This document shows positions 42,370 through 50,605 of a stretch of 64,000 bases of DNA, piece by piece. Location of the stretch: NCBI RefSeq assembly GCF_022712195.1, contig NZ_JALAGY010000087.1:1-64000 (forward strand), given 5' to 3'. Within the stretch, counting starts at the first letter, position 1, and the number at the start of each line of letters is the position of its first letter. The stretch comes from Corynebacterium sp. GTDB lineage: Bacteria; Actinomycetota; Actinomycetes; Mycobacteriales; Mycobacteriaceae. The position numbers and the translations under genes were made by a program. The notes under the pieces are model-generated. The model was not told the origin of the DNA. It did not search any database and saw nothing but the letters and a program-made list of their open reading frames with translations.

Positions 42370-44823
42370 ATGAATACAGAATCCGGCACACCCGACCAGC
42401 CCCTCGATCTCCTGATCGTGGGCGCAGGCCTCTCCGGCATCGACCTCGCCCACCACGTCGCCCAGAACTTCCCCCACTGGTCGTGGGAGATCCACGACAC
42501 CCACGACGACCTCGGCGGAACCTGGCACACCTTCACCTACCCGGGCATCCGTTCCGACTCGGACATGGCCACCTTCGGGTTCCCCTTCCGCCCCTGGCCC
42601 CACAAGGGGACCCTGGGGCAGGGCCCGGACATCAAGGAGTACATCCGCGACGTCGCACGCGACTGCGGTGCCCTGGAACGTCTGCGGACCGGGTCCTGGA
42701 TCAGGGACTCCGACTGGCAGACCGACAAGAACCTCTACGCCGTCACCTCCGTGACCGCGGAGGGGGAGCGGACCATCTACACCCGCCGGGTCCACTACGC
42801 CTCCGGCTACTACTCCCACGGCAGGGGCTTCCGTCCCGACTTCCCCGGTGAAGAGGACTTCACCGGCCAGATCATCCACCCCCAGGAGTGGCCGGCGGAC
42901 CTCGACTGCGAAGGGCGCCGCATCGTGGTCATCGGTTCCGGCGCCACCGCGATCACCCTGGTCCCCGCCCTCGAGAAGGCCGGGGCGGACGTCACCATGC
43001 TGCAGCGCAGCCCCAGCTACGTCGCCCCGCTGCCCGAGGTCGACTTCATCAGCCGCATCTGGAAGACACTGCTGCCGGACGGGCCGGCGTACCGTGTGGC
43101 CCGCTTCAACCACGCCGCCCGGGACATGGCGCAGTTCGTGGTCGCCCAGCGCGCCCCGTGGCTGTTCAAGAAGGCACTGCGACTGATGCAGCGCCCCTAC
43201 CTCTCCAAGGACCAGATCGACGAGCACTTCACCCCCCGCTACAACCCCTGGGACCAGCGCGTCTGCAAGGCGCCCAACGGCGACATCTTCTCCGCGCTGA
43301 AGCGCAACGCCCACGTCGTCACCGACACCATCGACCGGTTCACCGCCGACGGTGTCCGACTGTCGTCCGGCCGGGAACTGCCGGCCGACATCATCGTCAC
43401 CGCGACGGGCCTGGAGATCGAGGTCTTCGGCGGCGGCACCCTCAGCATCGACGGCGAACCCCTCGACAACCACCGGCAGGTCTTCTACCGGGGCATCATG
43501 CTCGCCGGCCTGCCGAACTTCAGCTTCACCGTCGGCTACGTGAACGCGTCCTGGACACTGCGCTCGGACATGGTGTCCCGCTACATGGTCAAGCTGTGGA
43601 AGACCGGCGAGGAGTACTACAGCCCCGCCCTGGTGCCGGGCCGCAACGACCGCCCGTTGCTCGACTTCGACGCCGGCTACATCAGGCGTGGGGAGCACCG
43701 GCTGCCCACCCAGGGCGACGGTTCCCCCTGGCAGTACACGCAGAACTACCTCGCCGAGCTCCCCGACCTGGCCTTCGGGGACCAGCGCCGCGACATGGTG
43801 TTCGGGGAGCACTGCCTGCAGCAGGCCGGCGCCGCCCGTCCGGGGCCGGACGTGCAGACCGTCAGCGTCGACAGCCCCTTCGTCGCCACCGACACGCGGT
43901 CGCTCCCGCCGACCGAGACCGTCACCGTGGACGGCCGGACGGTGCGGGTGCGGCGCGGCGGTCCGTCCGGCGCCGACAGTGCTGCCGAGGGGGCCGTGGT
44001 CATGATCCACGGCATCGGGCGTTCCCTGGAGGACTGGGACGACCAGGCGGTCCTCATCGGCGAGAACAGCAGGTACGTCGCCCTGGACATCCCCGGCTTC
44101 GGGTTCAGCGACCCCGCGGCCCGGGTGACACTCGCCGACACCGCAGACCTGCTGTGGAAGGTCCTCGACGAGCTCGGGGAGTCCCGGGTCAACCTGGTGG
44201 GCAACTCCCTGGGCGGGGCACTGTCGATGGAGATGACCGCACAGCGTCCTGACGACGTCGCCAGCGTCTCCCTCGTCGACCCCGCCGGGTTCGGCGACAG
44301 CACCACACCCCTGCTGCGCCTGATCGCCGTGCCCGGCCTGGGACGGCTCAATGCCGCGACCACGCGGCTGCGGGCGATCCACCAGCCGGTCGAGCACGTC
44401 ATCCTGCGTCGTCCCGGAGCGGCCACGCGCCGACGGGTCGCACTCCAGGGACGCATCGCCCGCCACCCGCACCGCACCCCGACCTTCTACTCCTTCGTCC
44501 GGCAGCTCGGGACCCCGCTCGGGATCCGGGAAGGCTGGCGCCGTGACCTGATCGCACGGTTCAACAGGGCCACCGCCGGGACCACCCCGGTCATGCTCTC
44601 CTGGGGCCGGAAGGACCTGATCCTGCCGTACTCGGACTTCCGCGCCGGGCTCGAGCAGATCGACGTGCGGGACGCGGTGGTCTTCGACGACTGCGGCCAC
44701 ATGCCCCAGCTCGAGTACCCGCAGGAGTTCGCGGAACAGTACCAGCGCTTCCTGCTCGGGGTCTGGGCGACGCCCCAGGACGAGAACCGCACTGACGCGA
44801 ACCAGAAGGAGACGGTGAACTGA
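42370..44823 (+). CDS. Natural fusion: Baeyer-Villiger-type monooxygenase plus alpha/beta hydrolase
   Basis: An 817-residue two-domain enzyme. Residues 1-~490 are a BVMO: GAGLSG (18-23), GGTW, the exact fingerprint FxGx3Hx3WP at 164-175 and GSGATA (189-194). A Pro/Ser-rich linker of ~40 residues follows. Residues ~530-800 are an alpha/beta hydrolase: HGIG oxyanion loop at H547, nucleophile Ser613 in GNSLGG, acid Asp749 in GRKD and His777 in CGHMPQLEYP. A ketone would be oxidised to an ester by the first domain and cleaved to alcohol and acid by the second. The SDR gene follows after 2 bases. The open frame is unbroken, so this is one protein. Confidence 0.9.
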   Translation: MNTESGTPDQPLDLLIVGAGLSGIDLAHHVAQNFPHWSWEIHDTHDDLGGTWHTFTYPGIRSDSDMATFGFPFRPWPHKGTLGQGPDIKEYIRDVARDCGALERLRTGSWIRDSDWQTDKNLYAVTSVTAEGERTIYTRRVHYASGYYSHGRGFRPDFPGEEDFTGQIIHPQEWPADLDCEGRRIVVIGSGATAITLVPALEKAGADVTMLQRSPSYVAPLPEVDFISRIWKTLLPDGPAYRVARFNHAARDMAQFVVAQRAPWLFKKALRLMQRPYLSKDQIDEHFTPRYNPWDQRVCKAPNGDIFSALKRNAHVVTDTIDRFTADGVRLSSGRELPADIIVTATGLEIEVFGGGTLSIDGEPLDNHRQVFYRGIMLAGLPNFSFTVGYVNASWTLRSDMVSRYMVKLWKTGEEYYSPALVPGRNDRPLLDFDAGYIRRGEHRLPTQGDGSPWQYTQNYLAELPDLAFGDQRRDMVFGEHCLQQAGAARPGPDVQTVSVDSPFVATDTRSLPPTETVTVDGRTVRVRRGGPSGADSAAEGAVVMIHGIGRSLEDWDDQAVLIGENSRYVALDIPGFGFSDPAARVTLADTADLLWKVLDELGESRVNLVGNSLGGALSMEMTAQRPDDVASVSLVDPAGFGDSTTPLLRLIAVPGLGRLNAATTRLRAIHQPVEHVILRRPGAATRRRVALQGRIARHPHRTPTFYSFVRQLGTPLGIREGWRRDLIARFNRATAGTTPVMLSWGRKDLILPYSDFRAGLEQIDVRDAVVFDDCGHMPQLEYPQEFAEQYQRFLLGVWATPQDENRTDANQKETVN

Positions 44824-44825
44824 CG

Positions 44826-45635
44826 ATGTTCATGCCCGAGAAGAACGGACCCCGTACAGTGCTGGTGACCGGAGCCGCCTCCGGCCTCGGGCTGGAGATC
44901 TCCCGGCAGTTCCTGGCCAAGGGCGACCGGGTGATCCTCACCGACCTCCACGAGGAGGCCCCGTCGGCCGTCCGGGGGCTGGACGGCGACTGGAGCTACC
45001 GCCGGCTCGACGTGACCCGTGACGAGGACTGGCAGGACGCGGCGGACTCCGTCGACGCCCTGGACATCCTCGTCAGCAACGCCGGCATCGCCATCGGCGG
45101 CCGGATCACCGAGACGAGGATGGACACCTGGCAGAAGGCCCTCGACATCAACCTCCTCGGCTCCGTCCGCGCACTGCGGGCCTTCGTCCCGAAGATCAGC
45201 AAGGGCGGGCGGGTCGTGCTCACCGCCTCCGCGGCCGGCCTGGTCCACGCACCGGCGATGGCGACGTACAACGCGACGAAGGCGGCCACCGTCGCCCTCG
45301 GGGAGACGATGGACGCCGAGCTGCGGCACCGGAAGATCAGCACCACCGTGATCTGCCCGCAGTTCTTCAAGTCCGGCCTGTCGGACTCGCTCATCGGTGA
45401 CGATGACGCGATGGACGCCGTCGCCCGCGTCCTGCTCAGCAAGACCTGGTTGACCTCGGAGATCATCGCACGGCGCGCGGTGAAGGGGATCGGGGCGCGA
45501 CGGTCCGTGGTCACCCCCGACGGCATCGCCACGTTCAGCTGGTACTCCAAGCGCTTCACGCGGATCCCGTACCTCTTCACGCTCCGCACCATCGGTCGTG
45601 CCGTGGCGTGGCAGGTGAAGCGCAGCACGACCTAG
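44826..45635 (+). CDS. Short-chain dehydrogenase/reductase
   Basis: A 269-residue SDR: TGAASGLG at 14-21, SNAG, catalytic Ser in TASAAG and YNATK. An Asp after the second strand (ILTDLHEE) favours NAD(H). The C-terminal third is long and basic (YSKRFTRIPYLFTLRTIGRAVAWQVKR), typical of the membrane-leaning SDRs that accompany BVMOs in mycobacterial mymA-type loci. It probably makes the ketone used by the fusion enzyme or oxidises its alcohol product. Start two bases after the fusion stop. Confidence 0.88.
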   Translation: MFMPEKNGPRTVLVTGAASGLGLEISRQFLAKGDRVILTDLHEEAPSAVRGLDGDWSYRRLDVTRDEDWQDAADSVDALDILVSNAGIAIGGRITETRMDTWQKALDINLLGSVRALRAFVPKISKGGRVVLTASAAGLVHAPAMATYNATKAATVALGETMDAELRHRKISTTVICPQFFKSGLSDSLIGDDDAMDAVARVLLSKTWLTSEIIARRAVKGIGARRSVVTPDGIATFSWYSKRFTRIPYLFTLRTIGRAVAWQVKRSTT

Positions 45636-45659
45636 GCTGCCGGGGCGGGTCAGACGGAG

Positions 45660-46493
45660 CTATGACCGGTCGTCCATGAGCCCCAGCGAGTCCCAGGCGC
45701 GTTCGACCGCGGCCAGGGAGGAGCGGGACGCCGACCGTGCGAGCACGGCGAGGATCGCCTGGACGACGGAGACGATGGCGGTCAGCGACGGCGTCGCGTC
45801 GGCCCCTTCGATCGGGGTGAGGATCACGTGGTCGGCCGCGTCCGTCAGGGGGGACGACTGCAGGTCGGTGAGGACGCCGACCGTCGCACCCTTGTCACGG
45901 CCCAGTTCGGTGAGGTCGCGCAGCGCCTTGGTCAGACGCCACACGTTGATCACGATGAGGCAGTCGCGCTCGTCCATGTGGGAGACCGCGACGGCCTGGG
46001 TCGTCGCCGGGCCGGCGGCGACCTGGATGTCGTACCCGTGGATGGACCCCAGGTAGGAGAGGATCTGCGCCGGGCCGGCACCGGAACCGGTGGTGATGAC
46101 GACGGTGCGCCGTGCGGTGTGGATGGCGTCGGCGATGGCGTTGATCGCCCGGATGTTCTCCGGTGTCGACGCGGCAGACAGGTTCGTCATGTCCTGACGG
46201 AGCCCCAGCGAGACGGCGTCCGAGGCGGTCGCGCGCTCCGGCTCGGTGGAGGAGATGGAGTCGAGGTACTCCGAACGGACCCGCTGCCGCAGGTCGGCCC
46301 ACCCGTCGAAGTCGAGCTGCTGTGCGGTGCGCACCACCGTGGAGACGTTCACCCCGGCACGCTCGGCGACCTCGCGGGCGGAGGCGTACGAGGCGAACTG
46401 CGGCATCCGGGCGATGATCCGCACCACCCGCTCCGCCTGGGTTCCGAGGGGTGAGCGTGCGGCCCGCTCCTCGAGCAAGGTCTCAACCGTCAC
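45660..46493 (-). CDS. MurR/RpiR-family transcriptional regulator (HTH plus SIS domain)
   Basis: A 277-residue regulator. The HTH is ARMPQFASYASAREVAERAGVNVSTVVRTAQQLDFDGWADLRQRVR; the C-terminal SIS domain has VVITTGSGAGPAQILSYLG and VAVSHMDERDCLIVINV. SIS domains bind phosphosugars or related ligands. GTG 46493 is taken as start since the upstream extension lies in low-complexity sequence. It is 49 bases downstream of the ABM gene and divergent from the MFS and amidohydrolase, which are likely targets. Confidence 0.85.
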   Translation of the reverse strand: MTVETLLEERAARSPLGTQAERVVRIIARMPQFASYASAREVAERAGVNVSTVVRTAQQLDFDGWADLRQRVRSEYLDSISSTEPERATASDAVSLGLRQDMTNLSAASTPENIRAINAIADAIHTARRTVVITTGSGAGPAQILSYLGSIHGYDIQVAAGPATTQAVAVSHMDERDCLIVINVWRLTKALRDLTELGRDKGATVGVLTDLQSSPLTDAADHVILTPIEGADATPSLTAIVSVVQAILAVLARSASRSSLAAVERAWDSLGLMDDRS

Positions 46494-46542
46494 CGCGGGT
46501 GCCCCGTTCTCTCCATGGTCCGGCGGTACCCGGCCGGACCCG

Positions 46543-46881
46543 TCAGACAATCTCGAATATCTCGCTTGTTGCAGACACGATATCACCTGCGCAGGCGAGG
46601 ATCCCCGCCGAGAAGGACTCCCGGACCGGATCCGCCTGCCAGTCCGCGTAGGCCTGCCGGTCCGGCCATTCGGCGACGACGAGGACGGTGTCGGTGGTGC
46701 CGCCGCCCTCGCAGCCTTCGCCGGCTTCGCCGCTCTCGCTGTCGTCAGCGGCGGAACGCAGCCCGAGTGTGGTGGATGTGGCGCCGGAGGCCTCCAGGAT
46801 GCCCGCGGTCCCGTAGTAACGGACAACGTCGGTGCCGCGCCCCGCGGGGACCCGGAGTGTGAGAAGTGTGAGACAAGTCAT
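46543..46881 (-). CDS. Antibiotic-biosynthesis-monooxygenase (ABM) fold protein
   Basis: A 112-residue ferredoxin-like dimer-type protein: a first strand LTLLTLRVPAGRGTD, the central strand TVLVVAEWPDRQAYADWQADP and a terminal strand. Family members are small cofactor-free monooxygenases or haem-degrading enzymes. An acidic Ser/Gly/Glu loop (residues ~45-62) is inserted before the central strand. It precedes the RpiR gene in the same direction. Confidence 0.6.
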   Translation of the reverse strand: MTCLTLLTLRVPAGRGTDVVRYYGTAGILEASGATSTTLGLRSAADDSESGEAGEGCEGGGTTDTVLVVAEWPDRQAYADWQADPVRESFSAGILACAGDIVSATSEIFEIV

Positions 46882-46953
46882 GTTCCAAGTGTTGCATGGA
46901 TCACGTCATACATCTAGTGGTGCATTCCACACCGAAAGTGAATGGAGGTCGTG

Positions 46954-48378
46954 ATGACCACATCGACGGGCGCATCGAGCGCCCAGCAGGAAGAACTACT
47001 CGCACGTCTCGACAAGCTCGAGCCCGGCAAGCCGCACCGCCGTCTCATGGTCATGGGCGGCCTCGGCTACACCTTCGACTCCTTCGACGGCCAGCTCATG
47101 GGGTACGCGCTCTCAGCGCTGATCGTCATCTGGGCGATTCCCGAATCAGTGTCCGGCTGGCTCCTGTCGTCGATCTTCTTCGGCTACCTCGTCGGGGCAC
47201 TGGTCTCCGGCGTCCTCGCCGACAGGTTCGGCCGCCGCAAGCTGATGATGACAGCGCTGCTGATCTTCTCCGCGTGCAGCCTCCTGATGGGAACGGCGAA
47301 CTCCGTGGCCGAGCTGTTCATCTGGAGGGCTCTGTCGGGAATCGGCATCGGCGCGGAAACCGCCCTGATCGCCCCCTACATCTCCGAGTTCCTGCCGGCG
47401 CGGGTGCGCGGGAAGTTCGTGTCCCGGACCGTGGGCTTCCTGGCCTTCGGCTACATCCTCGCCGGTGTCCTCGCCCCGATCATCATCTCCCCGAACCCCG
47501 AGGTCGGCTGGCGCATCGCCGCCGTGGTCGCCGCGCTGCCCGTCATCCTGCTGCTCTGGTGGCGTCGCGCCCTGCCGGAGTCCCCCCGTTTCCTGCTGTC
47601 CAAGGGGCGGATCGAGGAGGCGACCGCGGTCATCGAGGAGTTCGAACGCCGCAGTGGAGTCGAGCCCGAGAAGAACGCCGCCATCGCCGCCGAGGCACCG
47701 GCACCGAAGGCGGTCGGCGGGGACAACCTGGAGTCCGAGGCCAGGGTGTCCAGCCGCGGGCCGTTATCCACCCTCGCTGCGCTGTGGAGAGGACCGCTGT
47801 TCCGCACCACCATGGTGATCTGGGTCCTCTGGTTCATCCTCACCGGCGTGAACTACGGTTTCTCCAGCTGGCTCCCGGCACTGCTGGTCACCGCCAAGGG
47901 TTTCAGCCTGACCGGGTCGTTCCTCTTCTCCTTCGTGACTGCCCTGGCCCAGATCCCGGGCTACTACGTGGCGAGCATGCTGATCGACCGGATGGAACGT
48001 AAGTGGCTGATCGCCATCTACGCCACCGGTGCCACGGTCTCGGCCGTGATCATCGCCCTGGCCGGCAACGTCGGGATGCTGCTGCTCGGTTCGTCGCTGC
48101 TCGCGGCCTTCACCAACGGTGTCGCCGCGGTGTACTACACCTACACCTCCGAGCTCTACCCGACCTCCATCCGTGCCACAGGCATGGGTGTGGCCTCGGC
48201 CGTCGGCCGTATCGGGGCGATCACCGCCCCCATCGCCATCGGCTACATGTACGCCTCCATCGGCTTCACCAACGTCTTCCTCGTCCTCGTCGGAGCGTTG
48301 GCCGTCGCCGTCGTCTTCATCGTGGCCTTCGGCGAGAAGACCTCCGGACGCGCCCTCAACGAGGACGTCCCCGACTAG
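46954..48378 (+). CDS. MFS transporter (metabolite:H+ symporter-like)
   Basis: A 474-residue permease with 12 membrane segments, the cytoplasmic signature DRFGRRKL after helix 2, PESPRFLLSKGR after helix 6 and a long central loop. The pattern is that of the sugar/aromatic-acid symporter families rather than of drug exporters. ATG 46954 has GGAGG 5 bases upstream and is preferred to ATG 46942. It is the first gene of a unit with the amidohydrolase and divergent from the RpiR/ABM genes. Confidence 0.87.
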   Translation: MTTSTGASSAQQEELLARLDKLEPGKPHRRLMVMGGLGYTFDSFDGQLMGYALSALIVIWAIPESVSGWLLSSIFFGYLVGALVSGVLADRFGRRKLMMTALLIFSACSLLMGTANSVAELFIWRALSGIGIGAETALIAPYISEFLPARVRGKFVSRTVGFLAFGYILAGVLAPIIISPNPEVGWRIAAVVAALPVILLLWWRRALPESPRFLLSKGRIEEATAVIEEFERRSGVEPEKNAAIAAEAPAPKAVGGDNLESEARVSSRGPLSTLAALWRGPLFRTTMVIWVLWFILTGVNYGFSSWLPALLVTAKGFSLTGSFLFSFVTALAQIPGYYVASMLIDRMERKWLIAIYATGATVSAVIIALAGNVGMLLLGSSLLAAFTNGVAAVYYTYTSELYPTSIRATGMGVASAVGRIGAITAPIAIGYMYASIGFTNVFLVLVGALAVAVVFIVAFGEKTSGRALNEDVPD

Positions 48379-48442
48379 GGGCGCGCCGCGCCACCTGTAC
48401 CACCCTGTAACAACCACCGTCGTCTGCAAAGGAGACACCTGA

Positions 48443-49672
48443 ATGAGCATCCGCATCATCAACGCGCACACCCTCGAGCCCGAGACCGGCGAACGCCGGG
48501 ACGGCGCCTGGATCGACGTCAGGGACGGACGGATCACCGCCACCGGCACCGGTGAACCACCCGCCGCCGACGACGGGGTCGAGGTGATCGACGCCGCCGG
48601 TGCCACGGTGATGCCCGGACTCGTCGACGCCCACGTGCACATCCTCATCACCTCCACCGACAGTGCAGACCGGGCGAACTGGTCACCGGGCTACGCCACC
48701 GTGCGCGCCCTGCTCTCCGCCGGGGACATGCTGCGACGCGGCTTCACCACCGTGCGGGACGTCGGAGGCGCCGACCACGGGATGGCCCGCGCCCTCGAGG
48801 AGGGGCTCCTCCCCGGACCCCGCCTGATCTTCGGGGGCAAGGCCCTGTCACAGACCGGCGGCCACGGGGACTTCCGCACCCTCAACGACGACTCCTGCGG
48901 GTGCTGCCAGCTCTCACCGGACTTCGCCCGCGTCGTCGACGGCGTCGACTCCGTCCGGCACGCCGCCCGCGACGAGTTCCGCAAGGGCGCACAGCACCTG
49001 AAGGTGCTGGTCTCCGGCGGTGTCGCCTCACCGGCGGACGAGATCTCCGCCGTCCAGTACACCCGCGAGGAGATCCGGGCCGCCGTCGTCGAGGCGGAGA
49101 ACCACAACCGCTACGTCACCGTGCACGCCTACCACCCCAGGGCCGTCAACGCGGCCCTGGAGGAGGGCGTGCGGTGTGTGGAGCACGGCAACCTCATCGA
49201 CGACGAGTCCATCCGCCTGCTGGTGGAGAACGACGCCTACCTGGTGCCCACCATCATCACCTACCAGGCGATGTACGAGGCAGGGGACGCCTCCGGCCTG
49301 TCGCCCGCGTCGCTGAAGAAGCTCGACGAGGTCCGCCTCGCCGCCGTCGACAACCTCGAGAAGGCCTACCGCGCCGGGGTCAACATCGTCTACGGCAGTG
49401 ACCTGCTCGGCGGCCTGCAGTACCGCCAGCTCGACGAGTTCCGGATCCGGGCGCAGGTGATCCCGAACCTCGACGTGATCCGCAGCGCCACGAGCACCGC
49501 CGCGCGACTGCTGCACATGGAGGGCGAGATCGGCACCCTCGCCGGAGGCGCCCACGCCGACCTGATCATCGTCGACGGAGACCCGGAGCAGGACATCGAG
49601 GTGCTCGCCGCACCCGACCGCCACCTGCGCCACGTCATCAGGGGCGGGCAGGTCGTGGACGGCCTCGGGTAG
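48443..49672 (+). CDS. Amidohydrolase (imidazolonepropionase/prolidase-like metal hydrolase)
   Basis: A 409-residue TIM-barrel hydrolase. Metal ligands: DAHVHI, the bridging-lysine strand HLKVLVSGGV, YVTVHAY and CVEHGN, and the acid in YGSDLL; the last strands TLAGGAHADLIIVDGDP return to the small beta-domain. Relatives include Xaa-Pro/Xaa-Arg dipeptidases, ochratoxin-type amidases and imidazolonepropionase. With the transporter upstream it suggests uptake and amide cleavage of an N-acyl amino acid or dipeptide. RBS AAAGGAGACACCTGA. Confidence 0.87.
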   Translation: MSIRIINAHTLEPETGERRDGAWIDVRDGRITATGTGEPPAADDGVEVIDAAGATVMPGLVDAHVHILITSTDSADRANWSPGYATVRALLSAGDMLRRGFTTVRDVGGADHGMARALEEGLLPGPRLIFGGKALSQTGGHGDFRTLNDDSCGCCQLSPDFARVVDGVDSVRHAARDEFRKGAQHLKVLVSGGVASPADEISAVQYTREEIRAAVVEAENHNRYVTVHAYHPRAVNAALEEGVRCVEHGNLIDDESIRLLVENDAYLVPTIITYQAMYEAGDASGLSPASLKKLDEVRLAAVDNLEKAYRAGVNIVYGSDLLGGLQYRQLDEFRIRAQVIPNLDVIRSATSTAARLLHMEGEIGTLAGGAHADLIIVDGDPEQDIEVLAAPDRHLRHVIRGGQVVDGLG

Positions 49673-49703
49673 GTCCCGTCGGGTGCCCCGCCCCGGGGAC
49701 TTT

Positions 49704-49751
49704 TCTCAGGGACACCTCTCAGGGAGGTTTCTCAGGGACGTTTCTCAGGGG
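49704..49751. repeat. Four direct repeats of TCTCAGGG(A) with an exact 13-base period
   Basis: Copies start at 49704, 49717, 49730 and 49743. The core TCTCAGGG is identical in all four and the spacer bases vary. Located between the amidohydrolase stop and the ABC transporter start, about 95 bases before the latter. Confidence 0.7.
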
Positions 49752-49802
49752 CATCCCGGATGTGCTGGCGTCCACGGCCCCCTACTCTCGTGAGGTAACG
49801 AC

Positions 49803-49821
49803 GGGGAGAACCGTTCTCCCC
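49803..49821. promoter_or_regulatory. Inverted repeat GGGGAGAA-CCG-TTCTCCCC before the ABC operon
   Basis: An 8-bp perfect stem with a 3-base loop, 23 bases before the ABC GTG start. It could be an operator or a small RNA hairpin in the leader. Confidence 0.45.
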
Positions 49822-49844
49822 CACCGCGAGAGAGGACCAGACCA

Positions 49845-50600
49845 GTGGAATCCCGGACGACCGTCACCACCGCACACTCCGCCGCCCGCGCCGAGGGCCT
49901 GACGAAGACCTACGGCGCGGGCGACACCCGCGTCACCGCCCTGGACGACGTCACCGTCGACTTCACCCGCGGCGAGTTCACCGCGATCATGGGGCCGTCC
50001 GGCTCCGGCAAGTCCACCCTGATGCACTGCATGGCAGGCCTGGACAGCCCCACCTCCGGCTCGGCGTTCCTCGGTGACACAGACATCTCCCGGCTGGGGG
50101 ACAAGGCACTGACCGCACTGAGACGCGACCGGCTGGGATTCATCTTCCAGTCCTTCAACCTGGTACCCACGCTCACCGCGGCGGAGAACATCACCCTGCC
50201 CATCGACATCGCCGGGGACAAGGTGGACAAGGAGTGGTTCGCGGAGATCACCTCCCGCCTCGGACTGACCGACCGGCTGGGCCACCGGCCCTCGGAACTC
50301 TCCGGTGGCCAGCAGCAGCGCGTCGCCTGCGCCCGAGCCCTCGTCGCCCGACCCGAGATCATCGTCGGCGACGAACCGACGGGCAACCTGGACTCCAACT
50401 CCTCGGCGGAGGTCCTCGACATCCTGCGCACCGCCGTGGACCGCGACGACCAGACCGTGGTCATCGTCACCCACGACGCCAAGGCCGCGGCCTACGCCGA
50501 CCGTGTGGTCTTCCTCGCCGACGGCCGGATCGTCCACGAGCTGCGCGACCCGGACGTGGAGCAGATCCTGACCACGATGACCGGTATCGAGGGGTTGTAG
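49845..50600 (+). CDS. ABC transporter ATP-binding protein, MacB/LolD type
   Basis: A 251-residue nucleotide-binding subunit: Walker A GPSGSGKST (50-58), signature LSGGQQQR, Walker B and D-loop VGDEPTGNLD and the switch His in VIVTHD. It belongs to the class 3 exporters that work by mechanotransmission. Paired with the FtsX-type permease 5 bases downstream. Start GTG 49845 has GAGAGAGGA 9 bases upstream. Confidence 0.93.
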   Translation: MESRTTVTTAHSAARAEGLTKTYGAGDTRVTALDDVTVDFTRGEFTAIMGPSGSGKSTLMHCMAGLDSPTSGSAFLGDTDISRLGDKALTALRRDRLGFIFQSFNLVPTLTAAENITLPIDIAGDKVDKEWFAEITSRLGLTDRLGHRPSELSGGQQQRVACARALVARPEIIVGDEPTGNLDSNSSAEVLDILRTAVDRDDQTVVIVTHDAKAAAYADRVVFLADGRIVHELRDPDVEQILTTMTGIEGL

Positions 50601-50605
50601 ACGCC

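Noticed and set aside
42337..44700. 787-residue minus-strand frame across the BVMO-hydrolase fusion
   Set aside because: Antisense shadow with Val/Gly/Arg-rich composition and no domain; the plus strand is a clear two-domain enzyme.
49704..49751. CRISPR array
   Set aside because: The unit is 13 bases with 4-5-base spacers, only four copies, and no cas genes; it is a regulatory-type direct repeat.
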